In this document: positions 52,432 through 61,782 of the stretch, one piece after another | Layout of the letters: each line of letters starts with the position of its first letter | Position numbering within the stretch: position 1 is the first letter of the stretch | Origin: Cyclobacterium sp. | Lineage (GTDB): Bacteria; Bacteroidota; Bacteroidia; Cytophagales; Cyclobacteriaceae | Reading direction: 5' to 3' | Length of the DNA stretch: 64,000 bases | Assembly (NCBI RefSeq): GCF_014762705.1 | Contig: NZ_JABURL010000024.1 | Location: 1-64,000, forward strand | Made by a program: the position numbers and the translations under genes | The notes under the pieces: model-generated | Told to the model about the DNA's origin: nothing | Seen by the model: the letters and a program-made list of their open reading frames with translations, nothing else | Databases searched by the model: none

Positions 52432-53775
52432 ATGAAGTCAAGGAGAAAATTTATTCAAAAATCATTACTGGCATCTGTGGGTGCGGCAGCCCTTCCCAAC
52501 CTGGTTACGGCTGCACATATGGATGCCTTGAAGACCAAAGTTGCTGCCAATGAGCAGATTAATTTTGGATTGATCGGCTGCAAGGGAATGGGCTGGTCTA
52601 ACATGAACAGCCACCTGCTATTACCAGAAGTCAATTGCGTAGCCCTTGCGGATGTAGACCAGAATGTACTTGATCAGAGGACAGCCGATGTCAATCAACT
52701 CAGGGGTAAAAAACCAAAGCAATACAAGGATTACAGGCAAATGCTGGAAGATCCGGATATTGATGCGGTCATTATCGGCACTCCAGACCACTGGCATTGT
52801 TTAAACCTGGTGGACAGTCTTTCTGCCGGCAAACATGCCTATACAGAAAAACCCCTGGCCAATAGCATTGAAGAGTGCAATCTGATGGTAAAGGCAGCCG
52901 AGCGGTATGGAAAACTGGTTCAGGTTGGACAATGGCAAAGAAGTGGTTCGCAATACGAGCAGGCCATCAATATGGTCAAATCAGGTAAACTTGGGAATAT
53001 CAGACTTGTCAAGACCTGGGCTTATCAGGGCTGGATGAAACCTGTTCCTGTGGTTCCGGATAGTCAGCCACCTGCCGGAGTGGATTACAAGATGTGGCTG
53101 GGTCCTGCACCGGACAGACCATTCAATGCCAATAGATTTCATTTTAATTTCCGTTGGTTTTGGGATTACGCTGGTGGCCTGATGACAGACTGGGGCGTAC
53201 ATGAGATAGACATCGCCCTTCACGCCATGGGAGTGAGTGCTCCCAAATCCGTCATGGCCTCAGGAGGTAAACTTGCCTATCCGGATGATGCCTCCGAAAC
53301 CCCGGACACCTTGCAGACCGTCTATGAATATGATGGTTTTAATATGCTTTGGGAGCATGCTACTGGAATTGATGGAGGTAACTATGGCACAACCGAAGGT
53401 ATCGCCTTTATTGGGAATAACGCTACCTTGGTGGTCAACCGCGGAGGTTGGAAGGTAATCGCCGAGACAGAAAATGTAAATGGGGAACGCAAGGAGAAAA
53501 TTGAATCCATGGAGCTTGTCAAACCAGAAGGTAATGCACAGCGGATTCATTGCAAAAACTTTGTAGAATCCATAAAAGCCAATGATCCTACCATGCTAAA
53601 TTGTGGTATCAAAACGGGGTCCATAGCAGCTATAAATGCACATATGGGTAACGTTTCCTATAAATTGGGAGAGAAAATCTACTGGGAAGCCGATAAAGGC
53701 AAATTTACCAATGGAAAGGCCAATAAGATGATCAAAGCCGATTATAATAATGGATGGAAACTTCCATCTGTTTAG
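52432..53775 (+). CDS. Gfo/Idh/MocA-family oxidoreductase, exported
   Basis: A 447-residue NAD(P)-dependent sugar dehydrogenase. The N-terminus has a twin-arginine-like signal ('SRRKFIQKSLLASVGAAALP'). The dinucleotide fold carries 'FGLIGCKGMGWSNMNSHLLL', and the catalytic segment 'EKPLANSIEECN' has the family EKP lysine. The C-terminal domain has 'RWFWDYAGGLMTDWGVHEID'. It is encoded with the DUF1080 protein; together they may oxidise a sugar at C3 and cleave the product (inference from the recent literature on 3-keto-glycosides). The gene ends in a strong bidirectional terminator. Confidence 0.92.
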   Translation: MKSRRKFIQKSLLASVGAAALPNLVTAAHMDALKTKVAANEQINFGLIGCKGMGWSNMNSHLLLPEVNCVALADVDQNVLDQRTADVNQLRGKKPKQYKDYRQMLEDPDIDAVIIGTPDHWHCLNLVDSLSAGKHAYTEKPLANSIEECNLMVKAAERYGKLVQVGQWQRSGSQYEQAINMVKSGKLGNIRLVKTWAYQGWMKPVPVVPDSQPPAGVDYKMWLGPAPDRPFNANRFHFNFRWFWDYAGGLMTDWGVHEIDIALHAMGVSAPKSVMASGGKLAYPDDASETPDTLQTVYEYDGFNMLWEHATGIDGGNYGTTEGIAFIGNNATLVVNRGGWKVIAETENVNGERKEKIESMELVKPEGNAQRIHCKNFVESIKANDPTMLNCGIKTGSIAAINAHMGNVSYKLGEKIYWEADKGKFTNGKANKMIKADYNNGWKLPSV

Positions 53776-53796
53776 GCAGAATCGAATACAAACAAT

Positions 53797-53826
53797 AAAA
53801 AAGGGGCTTTATTAAGCCCCTTTTTT
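53797..53826. terminator. Bidirectional terminator between the Gfo/Idh/MocA gene and bcp
   Basis: AAAAAAGGGGCTT (53797-53809) pairs with AAGCCCCTTTTTT (53814-53826) around TATT. A T-run follows the stem on both strands, and convergent genes end on either side, so it serves both. Confidence 0.9.
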
Positions 53827-53827
53827 A

Positions 53828-54271
53828 TTAATAATTAGCCAGCATTTTCTGAATATGAGCTTTGGCATTGAGCATGTCCTGGAATACGTCCTTTATAACA
53901 TGTCCTTTGTCCAATAGGTAAGTAACCCTCTTGGGAATTCCAATAAGAGGAACCAGGGCATCATATTTTTTGCATACTTCACCTGATGTATCTGATAGCA
54001 ATTCAAAGGGTAGGTTATTTGCTTTTTTAAATCGCAAATGAGTGGCGATATCGTCTTTGCTGATTCCTATAACTGGTAGATCCAGGTCTTTAAAATCGGC
54101 AAATTGATCCCTGAACTCACATGCCTGAGCGGTGCATCCCCCGGTAAAATCCTTCGGATAAAAATAAATTACACAGGCTTTGCCAAAAAGATCCCTGGAA
54201 AGTTTAAAATCAGTTCCTGAGGTGGAAGGTAAAGTGAAGTCTGGTGCTTTTTTTCCTTTCTTTAATCCCAT
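53828..54271 (-). CDS. bcp: Thiol peroxidase of the bacterioferritin comigratory protein family
   Basis: A 147-residue peroxiredoxin (BCP/PrxQ) reducing hydroperoxides with thioredoxin. The peroxidatic Cys46 and resolving Cys51 lie five residues apart in 'FTGGCTAQACEFRDQF', as in the atypical 2-Cys BCP group. The usual PGCT is GGCT here, a small change. Cytosolic. The terminator downstream is shared with the convergent gene. Confidence 0.95.
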   Translation of the reverse strand: MGLKKGKKAPDFTLPSTSGTDFKLSRDLFGKACVIYFYPKDFTGGCTAQACEFRDQFADFKDLDLPVIGISKDDIATHLRFKKANNLPFELLSDTSGEVCKKYDALVPLIGIPKRVTYLLDKGHVIKDVFQDMLNAKAHIQKMLANY

Positions 54272-54296
54272 TTTTTTTATTGTTTAACAACCGTTA

Positions 54297-54304
54297 CAAA
54301 ATTA
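54297..54304 (-). promoter_or_regulatory. Bacteroidota -7 box before bcp
   Basis: Read on the minus strand this is TAATTTTG (TAnnTTTG), about 25 bp before the bcp ATG at 54271. The -33 element is not distinct. Confidence 0.35.
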
Positions 54305-54401
54305 AGTTTGTAAAAAGGGCATTTTATTGCGGTTCAGGAACCAATTTTTTCTAATGTTGCTTTTAATAGGAAATTTTCTTTTCGTGATAAAATAATCTGT
54401 T

Positions 54402-55247
54402 TTGAGTAATGAAAGTGTCCGACACATGTTGTTGGCAAGTTTTTTTTTCGCCCTTATGAATGTGACGGTCAAGTTTTTACCTCATATTCCCGCCATCGAA
54501 ATCATACTTTTCAGATCTGTTTTCAGCTTTATTTTCAGTTTTTTGATTTTGAAAAGACAAGGGGTTCCGGTTTTGGGCAACAATAAAAAATTATTGATCA
54601 CGAGAGGAGCAGTGGGGTCCATAGGATTGATTACATTTTTTTATACCCTGCAAAACATCCCACTGGCCAGTGCAGTAACCATTCAATATTTAGGTCCAAT
54701 TTTCACCAGTATTTTAGGGATTTTTATAGTTAATGAAAAAGTAAGACCCATTCAGTTTTTTTACTTTGCCATTGCTTTTTCAGGGGTTCTGATGATTGAA
54801 GGATTTGATTCCCGGATTGATCCTTTATTTTTGGGAATTGGTGTAACCTCGGCCCTGTTCTCAGGTCTGGCATATAATGTGATCAGAAAATTAAAAAATA
54901 CCGAACATCCCCTGGTTATCGTTTTTTATTTTCCTCTAGTGACCATTCCTATTGCCGGTGTTTTGAGCTATTATTTTTGGATTACACCTGAAGGTTGGGA
55001 TTGGCTGTTGTTGCTTTTGATTGGCATCTTGACCCAATTTGCGCAATATTTCATGACCATGGCCTATCAAAATGCCAATTTGGCTAAAGTGGCCAGCTTG
55101 AATTACATTGGGATCATCTATGCCCTGGGTTTTGGTTTTGTTCTTTTCAATGAAACCTACAATATCTGGACATATGGTGGCATGTTGCTGGTACTTTCAG
55201 GAGTGATCATGAATTTGTTCAATTCGAGAAGAGGTAGGATAAATTAA
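54402..55247 (+). CDS. EamA/DMT-family transporter
   Basis: A 281-residue inner-membrane protein with ten predicted helices in two EamA repeats ('MLLASFFFALMNVTVKFLPH' and the second near residue 150). The conserved 'LASAVTIQYLGPIFTSILG' segment is present in repeat one, and 'AYQNANLAKVASLNYIGIIY' in repeat two. It starts with TTG at 54402; an ATG at 54426 is possible but would lose conserved residues. Probable exporter of a metabolite; substrate unknown. Confidence 0.9.
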   Translation: MSNESVRHMLLASFFFALMNVTVKFLPHIPAIEIILFRSVFSFIFSFLILKRQGVPVLGNNKKLLITRGAVGSIGLITFFYTLQNIPLASAVTIQYLGPIFTSILGIFIVNEKVRPIQFFYFAIAFSGVLMIEGFDSRIDPLFLGIGVTSALFSGLAYNVIRKLKNTEHPLVIVFYFPLVTIPIAGVLSYYFWITPEGWDWLLLLLIGILTQFAQYFMTMAYQNANLAKVASLNYIGIIYALGFGFVLFNETYNIWTYGGMLLVLSGVIMNLFNSRRGRIN

Positions 55248-55280
55248 GAGTTAAATGATGGATTAAGCCGTTGAAACCTG

Positions 55281-55288
55281 TAAATTTG
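55281..55288 (+). promoter_or_regulatory. Bacteroidota -7 box before the nicotinate phosphoribosyltransferase
   Basis: TAAATTTG matches TAnnTTTG exactly and lies 20 bp before the ATG at 55309. A TTG occurs only 7 bp further upstream, too close for the usual -33 spacing. Confidence 0.4.
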
Positions 55289-55308
55289 AGCTTCACAATA
55301 CTATTTTT

Positions 55309-56790
55309 ATGAAAATCACAAAAGATCTTTACCAAAGTTCACTGACCTTATTGACTGATTTTTACCAGTTTACCATGGCATATGCCTATTGGAAATCTGG
55401 AAAAGCAGAGGAAGAAGCAGTTTTCAATCTTTTTTTCAGGAAAAATCCCTTTCAAAGTGGTTTTACCATTGCCGCAGGATTGGATTATGTCATTGATTAT
55501 TGCCGGAACATGAAGTTTACGGATCAGGATCTGGCTTATCTGGCAGATATGACGGATGCCAAAGGAAACAGGGAATTCGATCCTGAATTTATTACCTATT
55601 TAAAAAACCTTACTTTTAGTTGTGATGTAGATGCGGTTGAGGAAGGAGAGGTGGTTTTTCCCAATATGCCCATTGTAAGGGTAAAGGGACCATTGATCCA
55701 GTGCCAACTTCTGGAAACACCTTTACTGAATATCATTAATTTCCAGACTTTGATTGCCACAAAGGCGGCAAGGATTGTACTGGCTGCCAATGGGGATCCT
55801 GTGATGGAATTTGGATTAAGGAGAGCTCAGGGCATAGACGGGGCACTGGCAGCAAGCAGGGCTTCTTACATAGGAGGTTGTTCTTCTACCTCCAATGTAA
55901 TGGCAGGTAAACTTTTTGATATTCCGGTTTCTGGCACCCATGCCCATAGCTGGATCATGTCATTCGACAATGAAATGGAAGCCTTCGAAGCATATGCAGC
56001 CACCTTTCCCGACGATACCATATTGTTGGTAGACACTTATGACATTACACAGGGTGTAAGGAATGCCATAGTCATTGCCCAAAGGTTGAGAGAAAAGGGA
56101 AAACAACTGAAGGGGATTCGTATTGATTCGGGAGATTTGGCCTATTTCAGTATTATGGCCAGGGAAATGTTGGATAAGTCTGGATTCCCCGAAGTGAAAA
56201 TTGTTGCGAGTAATGATCTCGATGAACACATCATTACCTCACTTAAAATGCAGGAAGCGGCCATAGACATCTGGGGCGTAGGTACCAAGTTGGTGACCGC
56301 TTTCGATCAGCCTGCCTTGGGGGCTGTTTACAAGCTTTCTGCCTTGAAAAATGCTGATGAGGAATGGATTCCGAAGATCAAGTTGTCCCAGCAATCGATA
56401 AAAATAAATATCCCCGGTTATCATAATGTATTAAGGTTCACCACCCAGGGAAAAGCCATTGCGGACATGATTTATTTAGAAGGGGTAGACCAGGGACACA
56501 AGGTTACGATCATTGATCCAAACGATCCAACCAGGAGGAAAAAGATATCTGTGGAGAATGCGGAAGCTGAGATTTTGCTAAAACCTATTTTTTCAAAAGG
56601 AGAAAAAGTATATCACAGACCAGCTATCCATCAAATCAGGCAAAGAACTCAGGACAGGTTGGCTGCTTTTGATAAAACACACAAAAGATTGATCAATCCA
56701 CATATTTATCCAGTGGGCCTGGAGGCCAGTTTGTATGAATTCAGGACTAACCTGGTATTGAAGGCTAAATCCTTGGAAAATGGGAATTGA
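55309..56790 (+). CDS. pncB: Nicotinate phosphoribosyltransferase
   Basis: A 493-residue enzyme that makes nicotinate mononucleotide from nicotinate and PRPP in the Preiss-Handler NAD salvage route. Signatures are 'LTDFYQFTMAYAYWKSGK' at the N-terminus, 'EFGLRRAQG', 'GTHAHSWIMSF' with the phosphohistidine, 'IRIDSGDLAYFS' and 'IDIWGVGTKLV'. Length is typical for this longer bacterial type. Monocistronic with a likely promoter box 20 bp upstream. Confidence 0.95.
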   Translation: MKITKDLYQSSLTLLTDFYQFTMAYAYWKSGKAEEEAVFNLFFRKNPFQSGFTIAAGLDYVIDYCRNMKFTDQDLAYLADMTDAKGNREFDPEFITYLKNLTFSCDVDAVEEGEVVFPNMPIVRVKGPLIQCQLLETPLLNIINFQTLIATKAARIVLAANGDPVMEFGLRRAQGIDGALAASRASYIGGCSSTSNVMAGKLFDIPVSGTHAHSWIMSFDNEMEAFEAYAATFPDDTILLVDTYDITQGVRNAIVIAQRLREKGKQLKGIRIDSGDLAYFSIMAREMLDKSGFPEVKIVASNDLDEHIITSLKMQEAAIDIWGVGTKLVTAFDQPALGAVYKLSALKNADEEWIPKIKLSQQSIKINIPGYHNVLRFTTQGKAIADMIYLEGVDQGHKVTIIDPNDPTRRKKISVENAEAEILLKPIFSKGEKVYHRPAIHQIRQRTQDRLAAFDKTHKRLINPHIYPVGLEASLYEFRTNLVLKAKSLENGN

Positions 56791-56870
56791 ATAGAACTGA
56801 AAAATAATAATGATGTATTGGTTCTGACCAGAAAAAAAAATAGGGTAGGTGTTAATCTTTTAGATTTAGG

Positions 56871-57401
56871 TTAAAATCCCACTGGAATCCAGGCCATAAT
56901 CTTTGGTATTTCAAAGGGATTGTTATTATCATCCTCCAGTTTTTTCATTTTCATGATTTCTAAATTACCGCAGGAAAAGGAAAGCGTTCCTTCCTCATCT
57001 ATATCAAAAGTATGAGCTGATTTTAAGACCGTAAGAAAAATGTCTTCCCCATTTCCTTCACACAACTTTTCTGTCATTCCCATGAACCCCAGCACATCAA
57101 TACCGTTTCCTTCCAGGTAGGTGAGGATGCTGAAAATATTACAACCCGTGTGGCCAAAGGCTGTTTTATTGACAGTGTCAAAATAAAGGGTAGGTTTTTT
57201 ATCAGGAAAGAGCTCATCAAATGGCTTGAATTTATCATAGATATAACTCAATTCCCATAAACCCTCCAGTTCTTTCTGAGAGGTTGTTTTTTTCGATTTT
57301 TCAGGAAAGGGTTCTACTTCAATGGTATCGGGGATCTGGGAAAAACCCAAGCCTGCTATCAGGAAAAATAAAACCATCCAAATGGAAAATAATTTTTTCA
57401 T
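56871..57401 (-). CDS. Exported META-domain protein (HslJ-like)
   Basis: A 176-residue protein with a signal peptide (1-22, 'AGLGFSQ') and a META-domain fold: 'LEGLWELSYIYDKF', 'FGHTGCNIFSILTYLEGNGI' and 'TEKLCEGNGEDIF', each with the conserved Cys. The ATG at 57401 gives a proper signal peptide; the longer reading from 57467 does not. META proteins include HslJ and other envelope-stress proteins; the exact role is unknown. Confidence 0.82.
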   Translation of the reverse strand: MKKLFSIWMVLFFLIAGLGFSQIPDTIEVEPFPEKSKKTTSQKELEGLWELSYIYDKFKPFDELFPDKKPTLYFDTVNKTAFGHTGCNIFSILTYLEGNGIDVLGFMGMTEKLCEGNGEDIFLTVLKSAHTFDIDEEGTLSFSCGNLEIMKMKKLEDDNNNPFEIPKIMAWIPVGF

Positions 57402-57512
57402 GAGTGTAGGGTTTATTGTCAAAGGAAATATAAGGATTAATTGATAAGAATAAAATAAATTACTCAAAAATTAAGCCATAAACCAATTCTCGATTGGAAG
57501 ATGTTCCTTAAT

Positions 57513-57545
57513 AAAAAACCCTTCAAGAAATTTGATCTTGAAGGG
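57513..57545 (-). terminator. Terminator of the ferritin gene
   Basis: On the minus strand CCCTTCAAGA (57545-57536) pairs perfectly with TCTTGAAGGG (57528-57519) and is followed by TTTTTT. It lies about 30 bp after the ferritin stop. Confidence 0.9.
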
Positions 57546-57573
57546 CTTCTGTTGAGAGAATAAATTTTTTGTG

Positions 57574-58122
57574 CTATTCCTTGGTTGCTGTGGCGGAATG
57601 CAATTTACCCATTTCCTGATCAATTGTCCATAGTCCAATGCCTTCCTCACCAATGATTTCAAAAATCTCCAGGGCTCTTCTGGCTAATGTCTCTTCTTCC
57701 CTTTGCTCGGTAACAAACCATTGCATAAAGCTAAAGGTTGCAAAATCTTTTACGTTGAAACAATGGTCGACAATGCTATTGATGGATTTCGTCACTGCAA
57801 TTTCATGCTCAAGGATAAGTTCAAAGACCTCCCTGAGAGAATTAAAATGTTGCCGGATATTGGTGATTTCTGGTTGGATGGCATGTCCTCCTGCCTCGTT
57901 GATATACCGGAACAATTTTAACATGTGACCCCGCTCTTCTTCCGCATGGTCATAGAGAAAGCTGGCAGAATTGGAAAATCCCTGCATCTCAGCCCATGAA
58001 GCCATAGAAAGATAATAAGCGGAAGATTTCCCCTCCATTTCTACCTGCTTGTTGAGTTTATTTTCCGTATCCATGAGCAGTGACCTTTTTAAGGTTACTA
58101 TTTCTTTTTCTTTGGTTTTCAT
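57574..58122 (-). CDS. Ferritin-like iron storage protein
   Basis: A 182-residue four-helix bundle ferritin. Ferroxidase ligands are recognisable: Glu in 'NKQVEMEGKSSAYYLSMASW', 'HAEEERGHMLKLFRYI' (Glu and His), and 'FVTEQREEETLARR' in helix D. Non-heme FtnA type; no heme-binding Met of bacterioferritin is evident. It begins 17 bp after the CocE-type gene and so may be co-transcribed, while having its own terminator. An N-terminal 'MKTKEKEIVTLKR' extension is short and basic; a Met at residue 17 could be an alternative start. Confidence 0.92.
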   Translation of the reverse strand: MKTKEKEIVTLKRSLLMDTENKLNKQVEMEGKSSAYYLSMASWAEMQGFSNSASFLYDHAEEERGHMLKLFRYINEAGGHAIQPEITNIRQHFNSLREVFELILEHEIAVTKSINSIVDHCFNVKDFATFSFMQWFVTEQREEETLARRALEIFEIIGEEGIGLWTIDQEMGKLHSATATKE

Positions 58123-58139
58123 ATACTTTTTCGTTTATA

Positions 58140-60026
58140 TTATTCTTTTGGCAATACCATAACATTTATTTTACTCGGAAAATTTCCCGTGTGAAATACT
58201 TTATGCAAGGCTTTAACAAAATCTTCTTCTGAGGCTTCAAAGATATTATCCACATATTTCTGAGGATTTCTGTCTATTAATGGAAACCAGGTACTTTGAA
58301 CCTGAATCTGTATTTTGTGTCCTTTCTTAAAGGTATGATAAACATCCTGTAATTGAAAGTCTACATCGGTAATTTGGTCGGGAATAAAGGGACTTGGTTT
58401 TTCAAAACTTTCCCTGTACCTGCCTCTGATTACCTCAGATCGTACCATTAGGTGGTAATTCCCCATGTCTACTCCATCCAGAACATATGGGTGGTTGGGA
58501 TAATCTCCCGGAAAAACATCAATGAGCTTCACAACCCAATCAGCATCTGTCTGGGAGGTCGCGACTTTTAATTGGGCCATGATTTCTCCTGCAAGTGTCA
58601 GGTCCTCTTCCAATACCGGGGTTTCGAAGGTCAATACATCGGGTCTCCTTGCCGCAAAGCGCTGATCGTCGGCCATATATTTCCGGGGGGTAAATGTAAT
58701 TTTGATATCCTGGCTGTAAGGTACGGGATTGGCAGGGTCTGATTCAAAGGACGAAAACCTGTTTCCCTCAGGTTTTTCCGTGGAAAGCCCTCCATTTTGC
58801 TGAAAGTAAAAGCTTTTCCACTCACTTTCCTTTGGCGGCCATTCTTGAAATGCTTCCCATTTATTCAATCCCGTATCAAACATATAAGCTTCAGGCAACC
58901 CAGGCTTACCTGTTGATTCGGCTTTAAGAAAATGATGGAAAAATTCCCGTTCCACCTCTTTTTGGTACCAGGTGGAGATGGAATCCCCAAAATACATATT
59001 GGATATTACTTGCGAACCCGTTTCTCTTGACCAGTCTCCGTGCGACCAGGGACCCATTACCAGGCTGTTGTACGTATCGGGATTATTTTTTTCTATGGTC
59101 TTGTAAATATTCAAAGGGCCATATAAATCTTCTGCATCAAACCAGCCTCCAACGACCATCACAGCGGGTGAGACATCCTTCAAATGCGGAATAATGCTTC
59201 TTTTTTGCCAGAATTCATTGTAGTCCGGATTGTTTTTCAATTGCTGCCAAAAGAAATTGTCGGCACCATAGTATTTGTCAGCATTCTTTAATGGTCCCAT
59301 ATCCATGAAAAATTGATATCCATCATTGGTACCGGGATTGACCATGTCGTACCAGGCTTCTGTCGTCGGCTCTTCCTTTTGATAACCAAATACGGAAGTG
59401 GCCAACCAATAACTTAGGAAATAAGCGCCATTGTGGTGAAAATCGTCAAAATAGAAGTCTCCTATTGGTGCCTGGGGAGATACAGCCTTAAGATTGGGAT
59501 GGGCATAGGGCAAGGCCGCAGCACTGTAAAATCCGGGGTAACTGATGCCCCATTGACCCACTTTGCCATTGTGGTTGTCCACATTGGCCAACAACCATTC
59601 TATGGTATCATAGGTATCTGTGCTTTCGTCGATATCATGCGGATTACCGCTTCTTTCGTTCAAAGTGGGCCGCATATTGTCATAGCTTCCTTCAGACATC
59701 CACCTTCCACGAACGTCCTGATAGACAAATATATACCCGTCTTTCATCAGAAAAGGGGAAGGCCCCAGGCTGTTTTTCAGGTTTCCTTCTCCGTAAGGTC
59801 CTGCACTGTAAGGGGTTCTTTGCATTAACATCGGATAAGTTTTGGAGGTATCCAAGGGGCTGTAAACCACCGTATGCAGCAGGGTACCATCCCGCATGGG
59901 GATAGTATATTCTTTTTTCTCGTAATTCTGTACCACATAATCGGCTTGCTCCTGCCCAAAAGTAAGTTGGAAGGATAAAACCAGGAGCAAGGACATCAGC
60001 CAAAGGCTTTTTACATGATTTTTCAT
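58140..60026 (-). CDS. CocE/NonD-family serine hydrolase (X-Pro dipeptidyl-peptidase S15 type)
   Basis: A protein of about 628 residues, exported (signal peptide 1-25, 'SFQLTFGQ'). The alpha/beta hydrolase domain carries the nucleophile in 'GQWGISYPGFYSAA' (Ser162), the acid region 'VMVVGGWFDAEDLYG' and 'VMGPWSHGDWSRE' (His). The C-terminal jelly-roll domain starts near 460. Members include cocaine esterase, glutaryl-7-ACA acylase and X-Pro dipeptidases. The ATG at 60026 gives the signal peptide; the reading from 60068 adds 14 unlikely residues. Substrate unknown. Confidence 0.9.
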   Translation of the reverse strand: MKNHVKSLWLMSLLLVLSFQLTFGQEQADYVVQNYEKKEYTIPMRDGTLLHTVVYSPLDTSKTYPMLMQRTPYSAGPYGEGNLKNSLGPSPFLMKDGYIFVYQDVRGRWMSEGSYDNMRPTLNERSGNPHDIDESTDTYDTIEWLLANVDNHNGKVGQWGISYPGFYSAAALPYAHPNLKAVSPQAPIGDFYFDDFHHNGAYFLSYWLATSVFGYQKEEPTTEAWYDMVNPGTNDGYQFFMDMGPLKNADKYYGADNFFWQQLKNNPDYNEFWQKRSIIPHLKDVSPAVMVVGGWFDAEDLYGPLNIYKTIEKNNPDTYNSLVMGPWSHGDWSRETGSQVISNMYFGDSISTWYQKEVEREFFHHFLKAESTGKPGLPEAYMFDTGLNKWEAFQEWPPKESEWKSFYFQQNGGLSTEKPEGNRFSSFESDPANPVPYSQDIKITFTPRKYMADDQRFAARRPDVLTFETPVLEEDLTLAGEIMAQLKVATSQTDADWVVKLIDVFPGDYPNHPYVLDGVDMGNYHLMVRSEVIRGRYRESFEKPSPFIPDQITDVDFQLQDVYHTFKKGHKIQIQVQSTWFPLIDRNPQKYVDNIFEASEEDFVKALHKVFHTGNFPSKINVMVLPKE

Positions 60027-60198
60027 AAGACATTTTTTTTCAGCTTGGGTACATTCCGGTAATACCAAAGCTTATTTCCCTATTTTGAAGTAATTTTCAT
60101 TAGTTTTACAACTCAATATTTTACGGCTTCCGGAAGAACAAAACCAATTTTTCGATTGAAGCTGGTAACCGTTAAAGTTAAAACAGTATTTCCAATAA

Positions 60199-60933
60199 AT
60201 GAAGACCATTGCATTAATTCCTGCAAGATTTGGGGCTACCAGGTTCCCAGCCAAGCTTTTGTCAGATTTAAGGGGAAAACCTTTGATTGCAAGAACTTAC
60301 CTCAGTACCCTGGCAACCGGTGTTTTTGATGAGGTCATGGTGGTAACTGATCATAAGGACATTGCCAGGGCGGTAGTAAATGAAGGTGGTAAAGTGTTTT
60401 TTAGCCGAAAAGAGCATGAAAGTGGTTCGGACAGGATTGCCGAAGCAGCAGAATCCATTGAGGCAGATATCATTGTAAACGTTCAAGGTGATGAACCCTT
60501 TCAAGACAAAAGTTCTCTTTCGGATTTGATAGCCGTTTTTGCTGATCCCCAGGTAAAAGTAGCCTCATTGATGAGTTCAATTAAAGGGCATGAGCTCATT
60601 CAAAACCCAAACATCGTCAAGGTGGTGGTTGATGCAAATAATTTTTCCCTTTATTTCAGTCGCTCAGCAGTTCCTTTTCAACGGAATGAAAATAGCACCC
60701 CTGAATATTACAGGCATATTGGGATTTACGCCTATAAAAAGGAATTGTTAATGGCATTCACGGGATGGGAGAAATCCACATTGGAAAAAACAGAAATGTT
60801 GGAACAGTTGAGGTTGCTCGAAAATGGATATAAGATCAAAATGGTGAAGACCAATCACCAGGCCGTGGCCATAGATGTACCTGAGGACCTCGACAAGGCC
60901 CTTGCCTACTATGATGCCTTTTTTGGGCAATAA
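60199..60933 (+). CDS. kdsB: 3-deoxy-manno-octulosonate cytidylyltransferase
   Basis: A 244-residue enzyme that activates Kdo as CMP-Kdo for lipopolysaccharide core synthesis. Motifs are 'IPARFGATRFPAKLL' (nucleotide-binding), 'NVQGDEPFQ' (metal), 'SRKEHESGSDRIAEA' and 'YFSRSAVPF'. 'HIGIYAYKKELL' and 'EQLRLLENGYKIKMV' are also canonical. Standard length. No other LPS gene adjoins; rsmE is convergent. Confidence 0.97.
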   Translation: MKTIALIPARFGATRFPAKLLSDLRGKPLIARTYLSTLATGVFDEVMVVTDHKDIARAVVNEGGKVFFSRKEHESGSDRIAEAAESIEADIIVNVQGDEPFQDKSSLSDLIAVFADPQVKVASLMSSIKGHELIQNPNIVKVVVDANNFSLYFSRSAVPFQRNENSTPEYYRHIGIYAYKKELLMAFTGWEKSTLEKTEMLEQLRLLENGYKIKMVKTNHQAVAIDVPEDLDKALAYYDAFFGQ

Positions 60934-60975
60934 TATCTCCAGAGAGAGCCGTTTGCCAGAAAACTGATTTTATTT

Positions 60976-61680
60976 TTAAACATGAAGTAAATTAAGGGTA
61001 TGCACCACAGCTAGTCCGGCTGTTTCTGTTCTCAACCGATGCTTGCCCAGCGAACAAGGTTTAAAGCCTTTTTCCAGGGCCATAGCTACTTCTCCGGGAC
61101 TGAAATCACCCTCCGGGCCAACCAAAACCAGATAGGATTGATTGGGTTCGGCCAAATGGAACAAATGTTTGGTGTTTTCCTTGTCCAGATAGGCGATGTA
61201 TCGTTCGTGGTTGGTAAAAGCGCTGTCTGAAATAAAATCTTCAAATTCAGTAATTTCATTCAATACAGGCAGCCATGCTTTAAAGCTTTGCTTGCAGGCA
61301 GCAATCAGTTTTTTGGTCAGGCGATCAAAATTGACCTGGCTTCTTTCAATGTGGTTGGTTTTGAGAAAGGTTATCTCATTGAAGCCTATCTCTGTGATTT
61401 TTTCCAGCATCCACTCCATGCGGTCCAGATTCTTTGTTGGAGCTATGGCCAAATGAATATGGAATTTTTCCAAAGGGGAGAAATCCTGGGCGATAATCTT
61501 TAATTTACATCTCTTGGGATGGTTGTCCTCAACCATACAAGTAAAGAATGACCCCTTGCCATTGGTGAAAAGGACAGTATCCCCAATATTTTTTCTTAAA
61601 ACCTTTACCAAATGATTGGATTCCTTTCCTTCCAACTCAAAAGATTCTCCACTGATGTGTTCTTCAAAAAACAATTGCAT
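60976..61680 (-). CDS. rsmE: 16S rRNA (uracil-1498-N3)-methyltransferase
   Basis: A 234-residue SPOUT methyltransferase. The N-terminal PUA-like part has 'LFFEEHISGESFELEGKESN' (split) and 'HLVKVLRKNIGD'; the SPOUT knot shows 'LVLVGPEGDFSPGEV' and 'CSLGKHRLRTETAGLAV', typical of RsmE. The ATG at 61680 is chosen; the reading from 61710 adds ten unconserved residues. Monocistronic. Confidence 0.95.
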   Translation of the reverse strand: MQLFFEEHISGESFELEGKESNHLVKVLRKNIGDTVLFTNGKGSFFTCMVEDNHPKRCKLKIIAQDFSPLEKFHIHLAIAPTKNLDRMEWMLEKITEIGFNEITFLKTNHIERSQVNFDRLTKKLIAACKQSFKAWLPVLNEITEFEDFISDSAFTNHERYIAYLDKENTKHLFHLAEPNQSYLVLVGPEGDFSPGEVAMALEKGFKPCSLGKHRLRTETAGLAVVHTLNLLHV

Positions 61681-61782
61681 TTGCCGGATTTTTGTTTTTT
61701 CTTGTCGCAAATATAACCTGAAAATGTAAGTAGTAATTCCTTATTGTAGCAGATATTTATTCACCAAAGAAATTTGTCATAT

